Origin: Cribrihabitans_A pelagius
GTDB lineage: Bacteria; Pseudomonadota; Alphaproteobacteria; Rhodobacterales; Rhodobacteraceae
Length of the DNA stretch: 64,000 nt
Reading direction: 5' to 3'
NCBI RefSeq assembly: GCF_048820915.1
Contig: NZ_JBMERR010000012.1
Coordinates: 62,001 to 126,000 of the forward strand
The notes beneath the pieces were generated by a model that worked only from the letters and a program-made list of their open reading frames with translations, was not told where the DNA came from and ran no database searches. A program made the translations under genes and the position numbers. Position 1 is the stretch's first letter, and the number at the start of each line of letters is the position of its first letter. Below, in pieces: positions 50,682 to 59,998 of the stretch.

Positions 50682-50725
50682 AGTGTTCGCGTCTCCTCAC
50701 AGGCGGCGTGCCGGCGGCAGATAAG

Positions 50726-50741
50726 CCGACCGTTGGGTCGG
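50726..50741. promoter_or_regulatory. Inverted repeat upstream of the paa operon, candidate PaaR-type operator
   Basis: CCGACC-GTTG-GGTCGG, a 16-bp palindrome with 6-bp arms, 45-60 bases before the thiolase start. TetR-family repressors of phenylacetate genes bind palindromes rich in ACCG/CGGT, so the site is a reasonable operator; no paaR gene is in the window. Confidence 0.5.
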
Positions 50742-50814
50742 TGATACGCCGGAAGATGATTCGCGGCAAGATATTTGTAACGAGTGATCAGTGATTGGCG
50801 AAATTCTGTAACAT

Positions 50815-51585
50815 TCCACCGCGTGAGGTTGCAGCAGGGGCGGCGCCGCGTCGCGCAGCCACGGCGGCGGAGGGATTTCCTCGTCTACGGCTACCTGGCC
50901 GGGTTCACCATGGCGACCCCGGCCCGCGCCCGGTTCCGGGACCCGCAGGCGGGCCATGCCTCCGGTTTCGTTGCGGCCGCAATGCCGCCAAACCTTGCGG
51001 CGATTGCCGCTCAGAAGGTGCGGGTGGTTTCCAGCGCCGGCGGCGTGAACCCCGAGGCCTGCGCCGCCGCGCTGAGAGACGAGATCGCGCGGCACGGTCA
51101 TTCAAGGAGCGTGGCGGTGGTGGAGGGCGGCGGCCTGGTGCCGCGGGGTGAGGAACTGCCGGAGACCGCTCTGCAAGAGATGGTCACCGGAACCGGCCTT
51201 CTGCCGCTGGACAAGATCGCCAGCATTGACGCCTGCCTCCATCACTTTGGCTGGGGGCTGAAGATCTGGACCGCCTTGCGCAGGGCAGCCTGTCCCGACA
51301 CCTGCCGGAGTGCAGCCCGCAGGAGACAGTTGGTGATTTCACCGGCTGGCGGGAGGTGGCCGAGCGCATGGCGGCGACCGGCTATCAGATTGCGGAGGTG
51401 GCGGCCGATGGCTGCTTCGATCCGGTGAAGCCCGCAGGCCCGGACGGCCTGGTTTCACGGGCGGCAGTGGCAGAGCAGATGCTCGATGAAACGGGCGTTC
51501 CGCAGGCTTAGGCGCTGCCGGATGTGATCTGCGGTTTCTCTGCTGTCACACTGACGCAGGCGGGGGCGGACCGGAAGCTGCCCTT
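50815..51585 (+). pseudogene. Wreck of an AtuA-like (DUF1446) gene
   Basis: Fragments recall AtuA (acyclic terpene utilisation) proteins: DFLVYGYLAGFTMAT, FRDPQAGHASGFV, QKVRVVSSAGGVNPEACAAALRDEI, VAVVEGGGLVPR, HHFGWGL. Then, in a second frame, DRLAQGSLSRHLPECSPQ, GDFTGWREVAERMAATGYQI, EVAADGCFDPVKPAGPDGLV, AVAEQMLDETGVPQA followed by a TAG and again ALPDVICGF. The N-terminus is missing, about 30 residues are deleted between IASIDACL and HHFGWG, and there is a frameshift near 51270 and the stop at about 51509. No intact product is possible. Confidence 0.75.
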
Positions 51586-52445
51586 TGTCCATCTGGCCGA
51601 AAGTGCCAGCGCCAACGGCGGCGGGCATCCCGGTGATCACGAAGTTGCACGGCGCCTCCACCGCGCGCGGCGCCCATCAGCCGAGGGCTGGCGTTTATGT
51701 GATCGGGGTCCGGGCAACGGCATGGCGTTGCTGGCCGGTGCAACCCCGGTGCAGGACGCGACCGGTGAGGCGGCAAGCGATGCGGACCATGGCGGTGGCG
51801 AGTTGCATGCGGAGGTGGCGGGCCTCGCCGACTGCCTCGCTGAGGACGATGCCCACGGTACCGGGACTGCGCGCGAGGTCGTGGCGGGGCTGGGCTAGGC
51901 TGGGCTCCCCCTGCCGCGGCCAAGGGTTCCGCCCCGCCGGAGCTGGACCTGCAAAGGACCGCGGGCGCGGTGACGGTGGGCAATCGCACCCCTTACGGCA
52001 TGCGCGGGATGGCGGCGCGGTATGTGGACTGCTCGGACTTGCGGGAGTTCAAGCGCCGGTCTGGGCGCGGTGAGGCTCTGCCTGCAAGCGCGGATCATGG
52101 GCGGGCCGGCACCTTGAGCAACAACGGCCCGGCCGAGCCGGACGGCGCCGCCAAGGCCACGCAATTCCTGCAGGCGATGGAGCAGGCGGGTGCGCCGGTT
52201 GCCTTCGTCAACAATACCACCGGTTACATCGCCGGCACCGAATTTGAGCGCGCGGGCATGATCAAGCAGGGCGCCAAGATGACCCGGGCGTTGACCAGCC
52301 TGCGAGCGCCGAAGGTCGCGCTCTGCACCGGGGTCAGCTTCGGGCCGGGAATTGCGGAATGTGCGGCTCCGCCTCTGGAGCGGATTTCCTGTTCACCTGG
52401 CCCAACCCGATGACCTGGGTGATGGGCGGCGGTCAGGGGCGCGCC
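51586..52445 (+). pseudogene. Wreck of an acyl-CoA carboxylase carboxyltransferase (AtuC/MccB-like) gene
   Basis: Pieces of the biotin-dependent carboxyltransferase are spread over frames: GIPVITKLHGASTARGAHQP, then GGGELHAEVAGLADCLAEDD, then a long block RTPYGMRGMAARYVDCSDLR, LSNNGPAEPDGAAKATQFLQ, APVAFVNNTTGYIAGTEFER, AGMIKQGAKMTRAL, and after another shift FLFTWPNPMTWVMGGGQ. The first part is fused directly to the AtuA remnant, so the start of the gene is lost; the end is cut off after the GGGQ block. Closest relatives by eye are geranoyl- or methylcrotonyl-CoA carboxylase beta subunits. Confidence 0.78.
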
Positions 52446-52454
52446 GCCGGCGCA

Positions 52455-53415
52455 GGAGGATGTGGCGTTCTCTGGCCGCGCGATCGAGGCGCGGCTTCAT
52501 GCCGGGGATCCCGCCCAGGCCTTCCTGCCGCAGGCCGGGCGGACCGCGCTTTGGCGGCCTGCGGAAGGAAAGGGGCTGCGGGTCCATGCGGGGATTGCCA
52601 CGCGGCAGGAGGTGCCGCCTTTCTGCGCTCCGCTGCCCGCCAAGGTGATTGCGCATGGCGCCAGCCGGGCAGTGGCTTTGCGGCGGCTCATGGAAGGCCT
52701 TGGCAGCGGCGTGCTGTGCGGGGTAGTGAGCAACCGTGACTGCCTGCGCAAGGCGCTGGCGCATCTGCAGGTGGCGCAGGGTGGCGCAGGGCGGCGCGGA
52801 TATAGGCCTTCTTGGGCGTTGTTTTTGGGCGCGCGGCGCTGCTCTATGAGGCGTAGCAGGCGGAGACCGCCACCGCGGCGGGTCTGCCCGGAGAGCTGCC
52901 GGGCCGGTCCAGCCAGGGCGCGCTGCGCTCCCGGTTCCCGCTGGACGCCGGGGGCAAGCGGCAGATGGGGACGGTCTCGGGCCGCACCAGGCAGCTGGAA
53001 GTCACGGCCGGAGGGGCCAGCCATGCGGTGACCGGCAGCGGCGCCGGAATGCGTGTGGACGGGCAGCGCGCAAACCCGCGTGCGGCACCGCTGGAGGATG
53101 GCATCCAGTATGCAGCAGCCTTCGGGCGGTTCTTCCGGGTGGCGCAACTGACAGCCGGGGCAGAGGCCCGCGCCGCGGGCGGTGCCAGCGGCCAGGCAGG
53201 CTGCCATGTCACCGCCCCGGTGCACGGCAGCCTGCTGGAGGTCTGTGCCGGGGTCGGCGGCAGTGTGGAGCCGGGCAGCCGCCTGGCAGGGCTGGAAGCG
53301 ATGATGATGCAGCACGAGATTCCTGCCGGTGTGGCGGACAAGGTGGTCTCGCTCCCCGTCGGGTCCGCCTGCGAGGTGCGCGCAGGTGCGCTGCTCGGGG
53401 AGATCGCGCCCTCCG
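52455..53415 (+). pseudogene. Wreck of a biotin carboxylase / biotin carrier (AtuF/MccA-like) gene
   Basis: Only the C-terminal part remains: GRAIEARLHAGDPAQAFLPQ and KVIAHGASRAVALRRLMEGL correspond to the end of a biotin carboxylase domain (GHAIEVRLYAEDP in intact genes). About 300 N-terminal residues are missing. After a frameshift near 52800-52960 the C-terminal biotinyl domain follows (VTAPVHGSLLEVCAGVGGSV, GLEAMMMQHEIPAG). The biotin-attachment Lys of the usual EAMKMEH is replaced by Met (EAMMMQH), so even this domain would be non-functional. Confidence 0.78.
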
Positions 53416-53661
53416 GCCGAGGGCGGCATGGCTGGCCCCCGCCCTTGCCGCAGGGGCTGCGGCGGCTGCGTGTAACGCTTGGTGTCCGCCCTCTCCGGAG
53501 GGCGCCATTTGACTGGCAGACAGGCTGGCAGGCGGGCGGTCAGGCTGGCTGGCTAGGAGCGGGGCGCTGGGCGGGCCGGGGGCGGCATTCGTCCTCGCCA
53601 TTCTGCTTCACCTGTTCAATAGTCGCAGGGTCAATACAGGCAGCGCGGCGGGGAGGCCCAG

Positions 53662-55290
53662 ATGAATATTCTCTACATCATGTTCGATCAGCTGCGCTTT
53701 GATTACCTGAGCTGCGCGGGCCATCCCTACTTGCGGACGCCGCATATCGACGCGCTGGCCGCCAGGGGCGTGCGGTTCTCGCGCGCCTACGTGCAATCGC
53801 CCACCTGCGGTTCCTCGCGGATGTCGAGCTATACCGGGCGCTACCCGTCCAGCCACGGGGTGCAGTTCAACGGCTATCCGCTGCGGGTGGGCGAATGGAC
53901 CATGGGCGACCATCTGCGCAAGGCGGGCATGGGCTGCCACCTGATCGGCAAGACCCATATGGCGGCGGATGCAGAGGGCATGGCGCGGCTGGGGCTCGCT
54001 CCCGACAGCCTGATCGGCGTGCGCCAGGCGGAATGCGGCTTTGACCCTTTCGTGCGCGACGACGGTCTTTGGGCGGAGGGGCCTGACGGCTTCTATGACC
54101 CGGGGCGCAGCCCGTACAACGAGTACCTCAAGGCAAAGGGCTACCCGGGCGAAAACCCCTGGGCCGATTTCGCCAATGCGGGGGCGGTGGACGGGGACAT
54201 CGCCTCGGGCTGGTTCATGGTCAATGCGGACAAGCCCGCCAATATTGCCGAGGAGGACAGCGAGACCCCCTGGCTCACGACGCAGGCGATGGACTTCATC
54301 AGCCAGTCCGAAAGCCCCTGGTGCGCGCATCTGAGCTACATCAAGCCGCATTGGCCCTATATCGTACCGGCGCCTTACCACGATATGTACGGGCCGGAGC
54401 ACGTCTTGCCCGCGCAGCGCAGCGAGCGCGAGCGCCAAGGTCCGCATCCGGTCTTTGCCGGCATGATGGACAATCCGATCGGCCGCGCCTTCAGCCGGGA
54501 GGAAGTGCGGCAGAAGGTGATCCCCGCTTACATGGGGCTGATCAAACAGGCCGACGACCAGATGGGCCGGCTGTTTGCCTGGCTGGAGGAGACCGGCCGC
54601 ATGCAGGACACGATGATCGTGCTGACCTCTGATCACGGCGACTACCTGGGCGATCACTGGCTGGGGGAGAAGAACCTGTTCCACGAGGTCTCGGTCAAGG
54701 TGCCGCTGATCGTCTATGACCCGCGGCCCGAGGCCGATGTCACCCGCGGCACGGTCTGCGACGCGCTGGTGGAGGCGATCGACCTCCTGCCCACATTCTT
54801 GGAAGCGGCGGGCGGGGAACCTGCATCGCATATCCTGGAGGGGCGCTCGCTGATGCCGCTGATCCGGGGCGAGCGGCCGGAATGGCGGGAGTTTGCGGTC
54901 TCGGAGTTCGACTATTCGACCATGCCGCTATGCGCGATGCTGGGGCTCGCTCCGAAGGACGCGCGGCTGTTCATGGTGGCGGACAAGCGCTGGAAGTTCA
55001 TGCATGCGGAGGGCGGGCTGCGGCCGATGCTGTTCGACCTGGAAAAAGATCCGGGCGAGCTGGAGGATCTGGGCGCCAGTGCCGCGCACCGCGGCGTGAT
55101 CGCGCTGATGTACGAACGGCTCCGGGCCTGGGGGCTGCGAATGTCGCAGCGGATCACCCTGCCGGATGCGGAGATCATCGCCCGGCGCGGCGCCTCGGAC
55201 CGCAAGGGCATCCTGCTGGGCGTCTACAAGCCCGAAGAGCTGGACCCGGAGCTGACCGCGAAATACCGCGGGCCGGTGCCGCGGAGGTGA
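53662..55290 (+). CDS. Sulfatase / phosphonate monoester hydrolase family enzyme
   Basis: Protein of 542 residues of the alkaline phosphatase superfamily. Metal and catalytic region: NILYIMFDQLRFDYLSCAGH (N-terminal Asp ligands), formylglycine site QSPTCGSSRMSSYTGRYPSS with Cys near residue 52, SDHGDYLGDHWLGEKNLFHE for the second metal site. The sequence is closer to arylsulfatase / phosphonate monoester hydrolase types than to glycosaminoglycan sulfatases. No signal peptide, so it is cytoplasmic. The ribosome binding site is GGGGAGG. Just downstream of the carboxylase wreck; substrate unknown. Confidence 0.88.
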   Translation: MNILYIMFDQLRFDYLSCAGHPYLRTPHIDALAARGVRFSRAYVQSPTCGSSRMSSYTGRYPSSHGVQFNGYPLRVGEWTMGDHLRKAGMGCHLIGKTHMAADAEGMARLGLAPDSLIGVRQAECGFDPFVRDDGLWAEGPDGFYDPGRSPYNEYLKAKGYPGENPWADFANAGAVDGDIASGWFMVNADKPANIAEEDSETPWLTTQAMDFISQSESPWCAHLSYIKPHWPYIVPAPYHDMYGPEHVLPAQRSERERQGPHPVFAGMMDNPIGRAFSREEVRQKVIPAYMGLIKQADDQMGRLFAWLEETGRMQDTMIVLTSDHGDYLGDHWLGEKNLFHEVSVKVPLIVYDPRPEADVTRGTVCDALVEAIDLLPTFLEAAGGEPASHILEGRSLMPLIRGERPEWREFAVSEFDYSTMPLCAMLGLAPKDARLFMVADKRWKFMHAEGGLRPMLFDLEKDPGELEDLGASAAHRGVIALMYERLRAWGLRMSQRITLPDAEIIARRGASDRKGILLGVYKPEELDPELTAKYRGPVPRR

Positions 55291-55430
55291 GCCCTGGCGG
55301 CCGGGGCGCGGCCGCGCAAGTGTCGTGGCGGGGCGCGGCGTGGAGAGAACGGCAAACGGCTTGAATGGACCCGGCCGCCGCGTGGGCCGTTCCGGGGCAG
55401 GCTACCAGGCGCTGTGGCGGCCCGGGCGTC

Positions 55431-57380
55431 TCAGACTGGCCGGGAGGTTTGCGGCGTTCCGTCCCGCAGCGGGCGCAGCGCGCGGATATGGGCGGGCAGT
55501 TCCTTGCGGCGGGCATAGGGCAGGGCAGGCACGCCGTAGGCTGCGCTGGCCTGCTGCCGGCCGAGCTCCGGCAGCGCGGCGGCAAGCTGGAGAAGCGCGG
55601 CAGGCGACAGGCAGGACAGGGCGCGGGGGCCGGGGTAGAAGCTCTCCGTCGCCAGGCCCTCGGAGCAGAGCAGGCTGTGCTGCGGCAGCAGGAGGTGCAC
55701 GTAGGTGACCGATCTGGCGCCCCTGAGTACCCGCGCCGCGCCGCCCTTCAGGCGCGCCAGCTGGATGGCGCGCGCCAGCAGTTGCCGACCGCCGGCGGTG
55801 CGGACCGCAATGCCGTGCTGCGGCGATACCGTGAGGCTGCGGCCGGTGCCTGTCCAGCGGGCGGAGAGGAGCACGGGGCGCAGGTTCGGGTGTGCGGCGA
55901 GTTCCTCTGGCCCCAACGTGCGGCTGCCGGCCCAGACCACCGGCTGCACGCCCCGGTCCAGCGTGCAGACCGGGTCGCCCGGCTGCAAACCGCCGGCTTC
56001 CCGCAGCCCGTTTGGCGTGCGGATCAGCGTCTGCGCGGTGAAGCAGGGAATGCCCGAGGCGATCATCTGCTGGGTGGTCATCTGCCCGGGGGTGATGCCG
56101 TAGAAAGTGATGGTTTCGCCCTCGGGGAAGGTCAGCACCGCGTTGCCGTGGCCGTCGCCGCTGACGCTGACGTCCCAGACTGAAACCGGCTGTCCGGTGG
56201 CGTCCCGCAGGCCGGTCACGTCGAGCTGGTCGTTGGAGAATCCGTCGGTGTCGTCGTCGCCGATATCGAAATCCAGGACCACCGTGTGCCCGGCGCTCTG
56301 CTCGAAGATCAGGAGGTCGTCGCCGTCGCCGGTGTGGATCTCGTCATTGCCAGAGCCGCCGGTGAGCGTGTCGCTGCCGGTGCCGCCCTGCAGCGTGTCA
56401 TCACCCGCACCGCCGGACAGGGCATCGTCGCCGCTGTCGCCGTAGAGGACGTCATCGCCGCCGCCGCCGCGGAGCGTGTCATTGCCGCCGCTGCCCTTGA
56501 GGGTGTCATGGCCCGCGCCGCCCTGGACCAGATCGTCGCCATCGCCGGCATAAACGAGGTCATCCCCGGCGCCGGCATCTATGGTGTCATGGGCGACGGC
56601 GCCGCCATCCGGCTCGCCTACGCTGTTGCCGCCGTAGATGGTGTCATTTTCCGAGGTGCCGGTGATTATGCCGTCATCCTGGCCGTCGGACATGTCGTGC
56701 AGGGTGTTGAGCTCGGATGGCGCCCGGGCGTCGCTGTAGATCTCGAAATGCCCGATCGAGCCTTCGAAGAACTGCCGCAAGTTGTCGGCGGTGTTGTCGC
56801 CGCTGGACCCTTGGCTGGCTCCCAGCGTCCAGGGTTCGTTGTTTTGTGACAGGGCGAGGGAATCGCCATTTGTCACCGCATCGCTGTTGGTGCCGACGGC
56901 AACGCCGTCCACATAGAGGATCATGCCGCCAGTGGGGCTGAACTCGTAAACGAGGTCGGCTGCCTGGCCCTCGGTGATCAGACCCCCAGCGGTGTGGATG
57001 TAATAATCCTGAGTGGCGGACTGGTGGCGCACCAATAGCGAGCCGTCCCCGTCAACCATGATGGTCAGATGTCCACCGCCATCGTAGCCGCTGGAGTCGC
57101 GGGAGACCAGCGTTTGAAGGCGTCCGTCGTTGATATTCGTGCTGCGGTGGCCGTCGAAACTGCCATTCGCCGCGGTAAACGTGGTGCGGATGGTGCCTTC
57201 GGTCAGCGCATATTGCGGCGCGTCCGCGATCTCAACATAATCATTCACGCCATCGAAGGTCGCGGCGCCGGCATTGTCCTGAACGGCTCCATTGTGGAAA
57301 ACGGCGTCATTGGCGTTGCCGGATGTATCCTTGCCGTTTCCGTCGCCGGTCCAAAAGGCCCAAAGCCCGATGAGAGACAT
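55431..57380 (-). CDS. Secreted LamG / RTX / Hint-domain protein
   Basis: Protein of 649 residues from ATG 57380 (MSLIGLWAFWTGDGNGKDTS); an ATG 11 codons upstream is an alternative. Order: LamG-like concanavalin domain (about 1-205), then RTX calcium-binding nonapeptides (GGAGHDTLKGSGGNDTLRGG and similar, about 250-345), a short linker, and a C-terminal Hint_2 domain beginning CFTAQTLIRTPNGLREAGGLQPGD with SPQHGIAV. RTX repeats imply type I secretion. Hint domains can self-cleave. Such proteins are a Rhodobacteraceae speciality of unknown role, perhaps in surface attachment. Confidence 0.85.
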   Translation of the reverse strand: MSLIGLWAFWTGDGNGKDTSGNANDAVFHNGAVQDNAGAATFDGVNDYVEIADAPQYALTEGTIRTTFTAANGSFDGHRSTNINDGRLQTLVSRDSSGYDGGGHLTIMVDGDGSLLVRHQSATQDYYIHTAGGLITEGQAADLVYEFSPTGGMILYVDGVAVGTNSDAVTNGDSLALSQNNEPWTLGASQGSSGDNTADNLRQFFEGSIGHFEIYSDARAPSELNTLHDMSDGQDDGIITGTSENDTIYGGNSVGEPDGGAVAHDTIDAGAGDDLVYAGDGDDLVQGGAGHDTLKGSGGNDTLRGGGGDDVLYGDSGDDALSGGAGDDTLQGGTGSDTLTGGSGNDEIHTGDGDDLLIFEQSAGHTVVLDFDIGDDDTDGFSNDQLDVTGLRDATGQPVSVWDVSVSGDGHGNAVLTFPEGETITFYGITPGQMTTQQMIASGIPCFTAQTLIRTPNGLREAGGLQPGDPVCTLDRGVQPVVWAGSRTLGPEELAAHPNLRPVLLSARWTGTGRSLTVSPQHGIAVRTAGGRQLLARAIQLARLKGGAARVLRGARSVTYVHLLLPQHSLLCSEGLATESFYPGPRALSCLSPAALLQLAAALPELGRQQASAAYGVPALPYARRKELPAHIRALRPLRDGTPQTSRPV

Positions 57381-57718
57381 GCCGCTTGCCCTTATACTAA
57401 GTGTGGCAACCATAGAGAATCGATATTTAAAATGTCTGAATCCCGTGGGGCAGGCCGGCGGCGGCGCCTCGCGAGCATCTTCAGGAAAGTGAAAAGGTGA
57501 CGTGGCGGAAGGAATGCCGGGCGTCGGCGTCCCTTGGCGCGCAGCTGAGGAGCAGCAGGAAAGTTTCGCAAGTTCCATGTGGCCTGAAAGTTTGTTACAT
57601 GCGAGGCGAGCCGGCCGGCGTTGCGGCCCGCTGGGCTTGGCGCGGGGGTGCTGCTGTGGCCCTATCGGATGAGCCCCAGAGCCGCCTGGCGGCGGGCGGG
57701 GAGGAGAGAGGAAGAAAG
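57381..57718. other. 338-base divergent region between the Hint protein and fadJ-like genes
   Basis: Contains both promoters, not pinned down, and the fadJ-type ribosome binding site GGAGAGAGGAAG (57702-57713). An AT-rich stretch near 57420-57432 could be the Hint-gene promoter. No RNA gene or repeat seen. Confidence 0.5.
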
Positions 57719-59809
57719 ATGACCGAAGCCATTGCATATGAACGGGTGGGCGAGATCGCCGTCCTGAAGGCGCAGAACCCGCCGGTGAACGCGCTAAGCG
57801 CGGATGTGCGCCGCGGCCTTCTGGCCGGGATCGAGCGCGCCGAGCAGGAGGGCGCCCGGGCGGTGCTGATTTACGGCGAGGGGCGGACCTATTTCGCGGG
57901 CGCCGACATCCGCGAGTTTGGCAAGCCGCCGCAGGAGCCTTCGCTGCCGGACCTGTGCAGCCGGATCGAGGCCTCGCCGCTGATCGTGGTCTCCGCCCTG
58001 CACGGCACGGCGCTGGGCGGCGGGCTGGAGGTGGCACTGTCCTCGCAATACCGGATCGCGGTGCCCTCGGCCAAGATGGGGCTGCCGGAGGTGAACCTTG
58101 GGATCCTGCCCGGCGCAGGCGGCACCCAGCGGCTGCCGCGGGTGGCCGGAACGGAAGCGGCGCTGGAGATGATCACCACGGGGCGCCATATCCCGGCCGC
58201 GGAGGCGCTGGAGAAGGGCGTGATCGACCGGATCGAGGATGGCGATCCGCGCGAGATCGGCTTGGCCTACGCGCAGGAGCTGCTGAAGAAGGGCGCGCCG
58301 CGCCGGGCGGTGGGCGAGATGCCGGCGCCGGAAGCGGGGGATTTCGATGCGGTCTACGCGGCGACACTGAAGAAGGGCCGCGGCCAGCTCTCGCCCGCGG
58401 TGGCGGTGCGCGCGGTGCAGGCGGCTGCCGAGGCGGATAGCTTCGAGGCGGGTCTCAAGCACGAGCGGGAACTGTTCATGGAGCTGATGGCCTCGGACCA
58501 GCGGCAGGGGCTCATCCATGCGTTCTTTGCCGAGCGCGCGGTGAGCAAGCTGCCGGAGCTGGAGGGGGTTGACCCGCGGGAGGTGGCCTCGATGGGGGTG
58601 ATCGGCGGCGGCACCATGGGGGCGGGCATCGCCACCGCGGCGCTGCTGGCGGATCTGCCGGTGGTGCTGATTGAGATGACCGCAGCGGCGGTGGAGGCCG
58701 CGCGGAGCCGGATCGAGGGCAACCTGAAGGGCGCCCTGAAGCGGGGCAAGATCAGCGAGGCACAGTACACCCAGCTCACCGGCGAGGCGCTGACCGTGGC
58801 GACGGACTACGCCGCGCTTTCGGACGTCGACCTGGTGGTGGAAGCGGTGTTCGAGGACATGGGCGTGAAGCGCGAGGTCTTCGGCAAGCTGGATGCCCAT
58901 TGCAAGCAGGGCGCGGTGCTGGCGAGCAATACCTCCTACCTGGATGTGGACGAGATCGCTGCGGCAACCTCGCGGCCGCAGGATGTGATCGGACTGCACT
59001 TCTTCTCGCCCGCGCATGTGATGAAGCTCCTGGAGGTCGTGATGGCGGAGAAGACCGCGCCAGAGGTGCTGGCGACTGGTTTTGCGCTGGGCAAGCGGCT
59101 GAAGAAAGTGGCGGTGCGCTCCGGCATCTGCGACGGCTTCATCGGCAACCGGATCATGAACGCCTACCGCAAGGCGGCTGAATACGCGGTGCTGGACGGC
59201 GCCTCGCCCTTTCAGGTGGACAAGGTCGTGACCGGATTCGGCTTCCCGATGGGGCCGTTTGCGATGGGCGATCTGGCCGGGCTCGACATCAACTGGGCCG
59301 CCCGCAAGCGCCGCGCGCCCACCCGTGATCCGCGCGAGCGGGTGGCGCGCTTTTACGAAATGCTCTGCGAGGGCGGCGATTTCGGCCAGAAGACCGGAAA
59401 GGGCTTCTACATTTACGAGGAGGGCAGACGCGGCGGCGTGCCGAACCCTAAGGTGGCTGAGCTGATCGCGCAGGATCAGGCGGAGCAGGGAGTCGCGCCG
59501 CGTGACTTCAGCGATGACGAGGTGCTGCGCCGCTACATGTGCGCGATGGTGAACGAGGCCGCCAAGGTGGTGGGCGAGGGCATCGCGCGGCGGCCGCTGG
59601 ACGTGGATATGGTGATGGTCTTTGGCTACGGCTTCCCGCGCTTCTGGGGCGGGCCGCTGAAATGGGCAGACCTGCAGGGGCTGGAAGCGGTGCTTGCGGA
59701 TATCCGTCGCTATGCTGAGGAGGATGACTTCTTCTGGCAGACCGCGCCGCTGCTGGAGCGGCTGGTGGCGGAGGGCAAGAGCTTCGACGACCTGAACAAG
59801 GGCAGCTGA
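57719..59809 (+). CDS. Enoyl-CoA hydratase / 3-hydroxyacyl-CoA dehydrogenase (FadB/FadJ type)
   Basis: Protein of 696 residues from ATG 57719. Enoyl-CoA hydratase half: YFAGADIREFGK, ALHGTALGGGLEVALSSQYRIA, GLPEVNLGILPGAGGTQRLPRV. Dehydrogenase half: NAD motif GVIGGGTMGAGIA near residue 300, SNTSYLDVDEIA, GLHFFSPAHVMKLLEVV, GFIGNRIMNAYRKAAEYAV. It does the second and third steps of beta-oxidation. No thiolase gene adjoins; the pcaF thiolase at 49.5 kb is the only one here. Phenylacetate breakdown needs such activities after ring cleavage, so it could also serve the paa route (inference). Confidence 0.93.
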   Translation: MTEAIAYERVGEIAVLKAQNPPVNALSADVRRGLLAGIERAEQEGARAVLIYGEGRTYFAGADIREFGKPPQEPSLPDLCSRIEASPLIVVSALHGTALGGGLEVALSSQYRIAVPSAKMGLPEVNLGILPGAGGTQRLPRVAGTEAALEMITTGRHIPAAEALEKGVIDRIEDGDPREIGLAYAQELLKKGAPRRAVGEMPAPEAGDFDAVYAATLKKGRGQLSPAVAVRAVQAAAEADSFEAGLKHERELFMELMASDQRQGLIHAFFAERAVSKLPELEGVDPREVASMGVIGGGTMGAGIATAALLADLPVVLIEMTAAAVEAARSRIEGNLKGALKRGKISEAQYTQLTGEALTVATDYAALSDVDLVVEAVFEDMGVKREVFGKLDAHCKQGAVLASNTSYLDVDEIAAATSRPQDVIGLHFFSPAHVMKLLEVVMAEKTAPEVLATGFALGKRLKKVAVRSGICDGFIGNRIMNAYRKAAEYAVLDGASPFQVDKVVTGFGFPMGPFAMGDLAGLDINWAARKRRAPTRDPRERVARFYEMLCEGGDFGQKTGKGFYIYEEGRRGGVPNPKVAELIAQDQAEQGVAPRDFSDDEVLRRYMCAMVNEAAKVVGEGIARRPLDVDMVMVFGYGFPRFWGGPLKWADLQGLEAVLADIRRYAEEDDFFWQTAPLLERLVAEGKSFDDLNKGS

Positions 59810-59904
59810 GCCGCGGGCAGGGGGCGCCCTTCCGGCCCGTCGAAGGCCCTCAGGGCGCGGCCCGGCTTTGCCGGGCTGGAGGCGCCGCCGCAGGCCGTAT
59901 CACG

Positions 59905-59934
59905 AAAAAGCGCCGCGCGGAACGCGCGGCGCCT
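59905..59934 (-). terminator. Intrinsic terminator after rpe
   Basis: GCGCCGCGCG/CGCGCGGCGC, perfect 10 bp with a 3-base loop, followed on the minus strand by TTTTTCG. A second small hairpin GGCGCATC/GATGCGCC (59949-59967) sits between it and the rpe stop. Confidence 0.85.
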
Positions 59935-59998
59935 GGCCCAACAAGCGCGGCGCATCTTTGATGCGCCTGGCGATTGGCGGGAGTGCTTCCCTCGCGCT

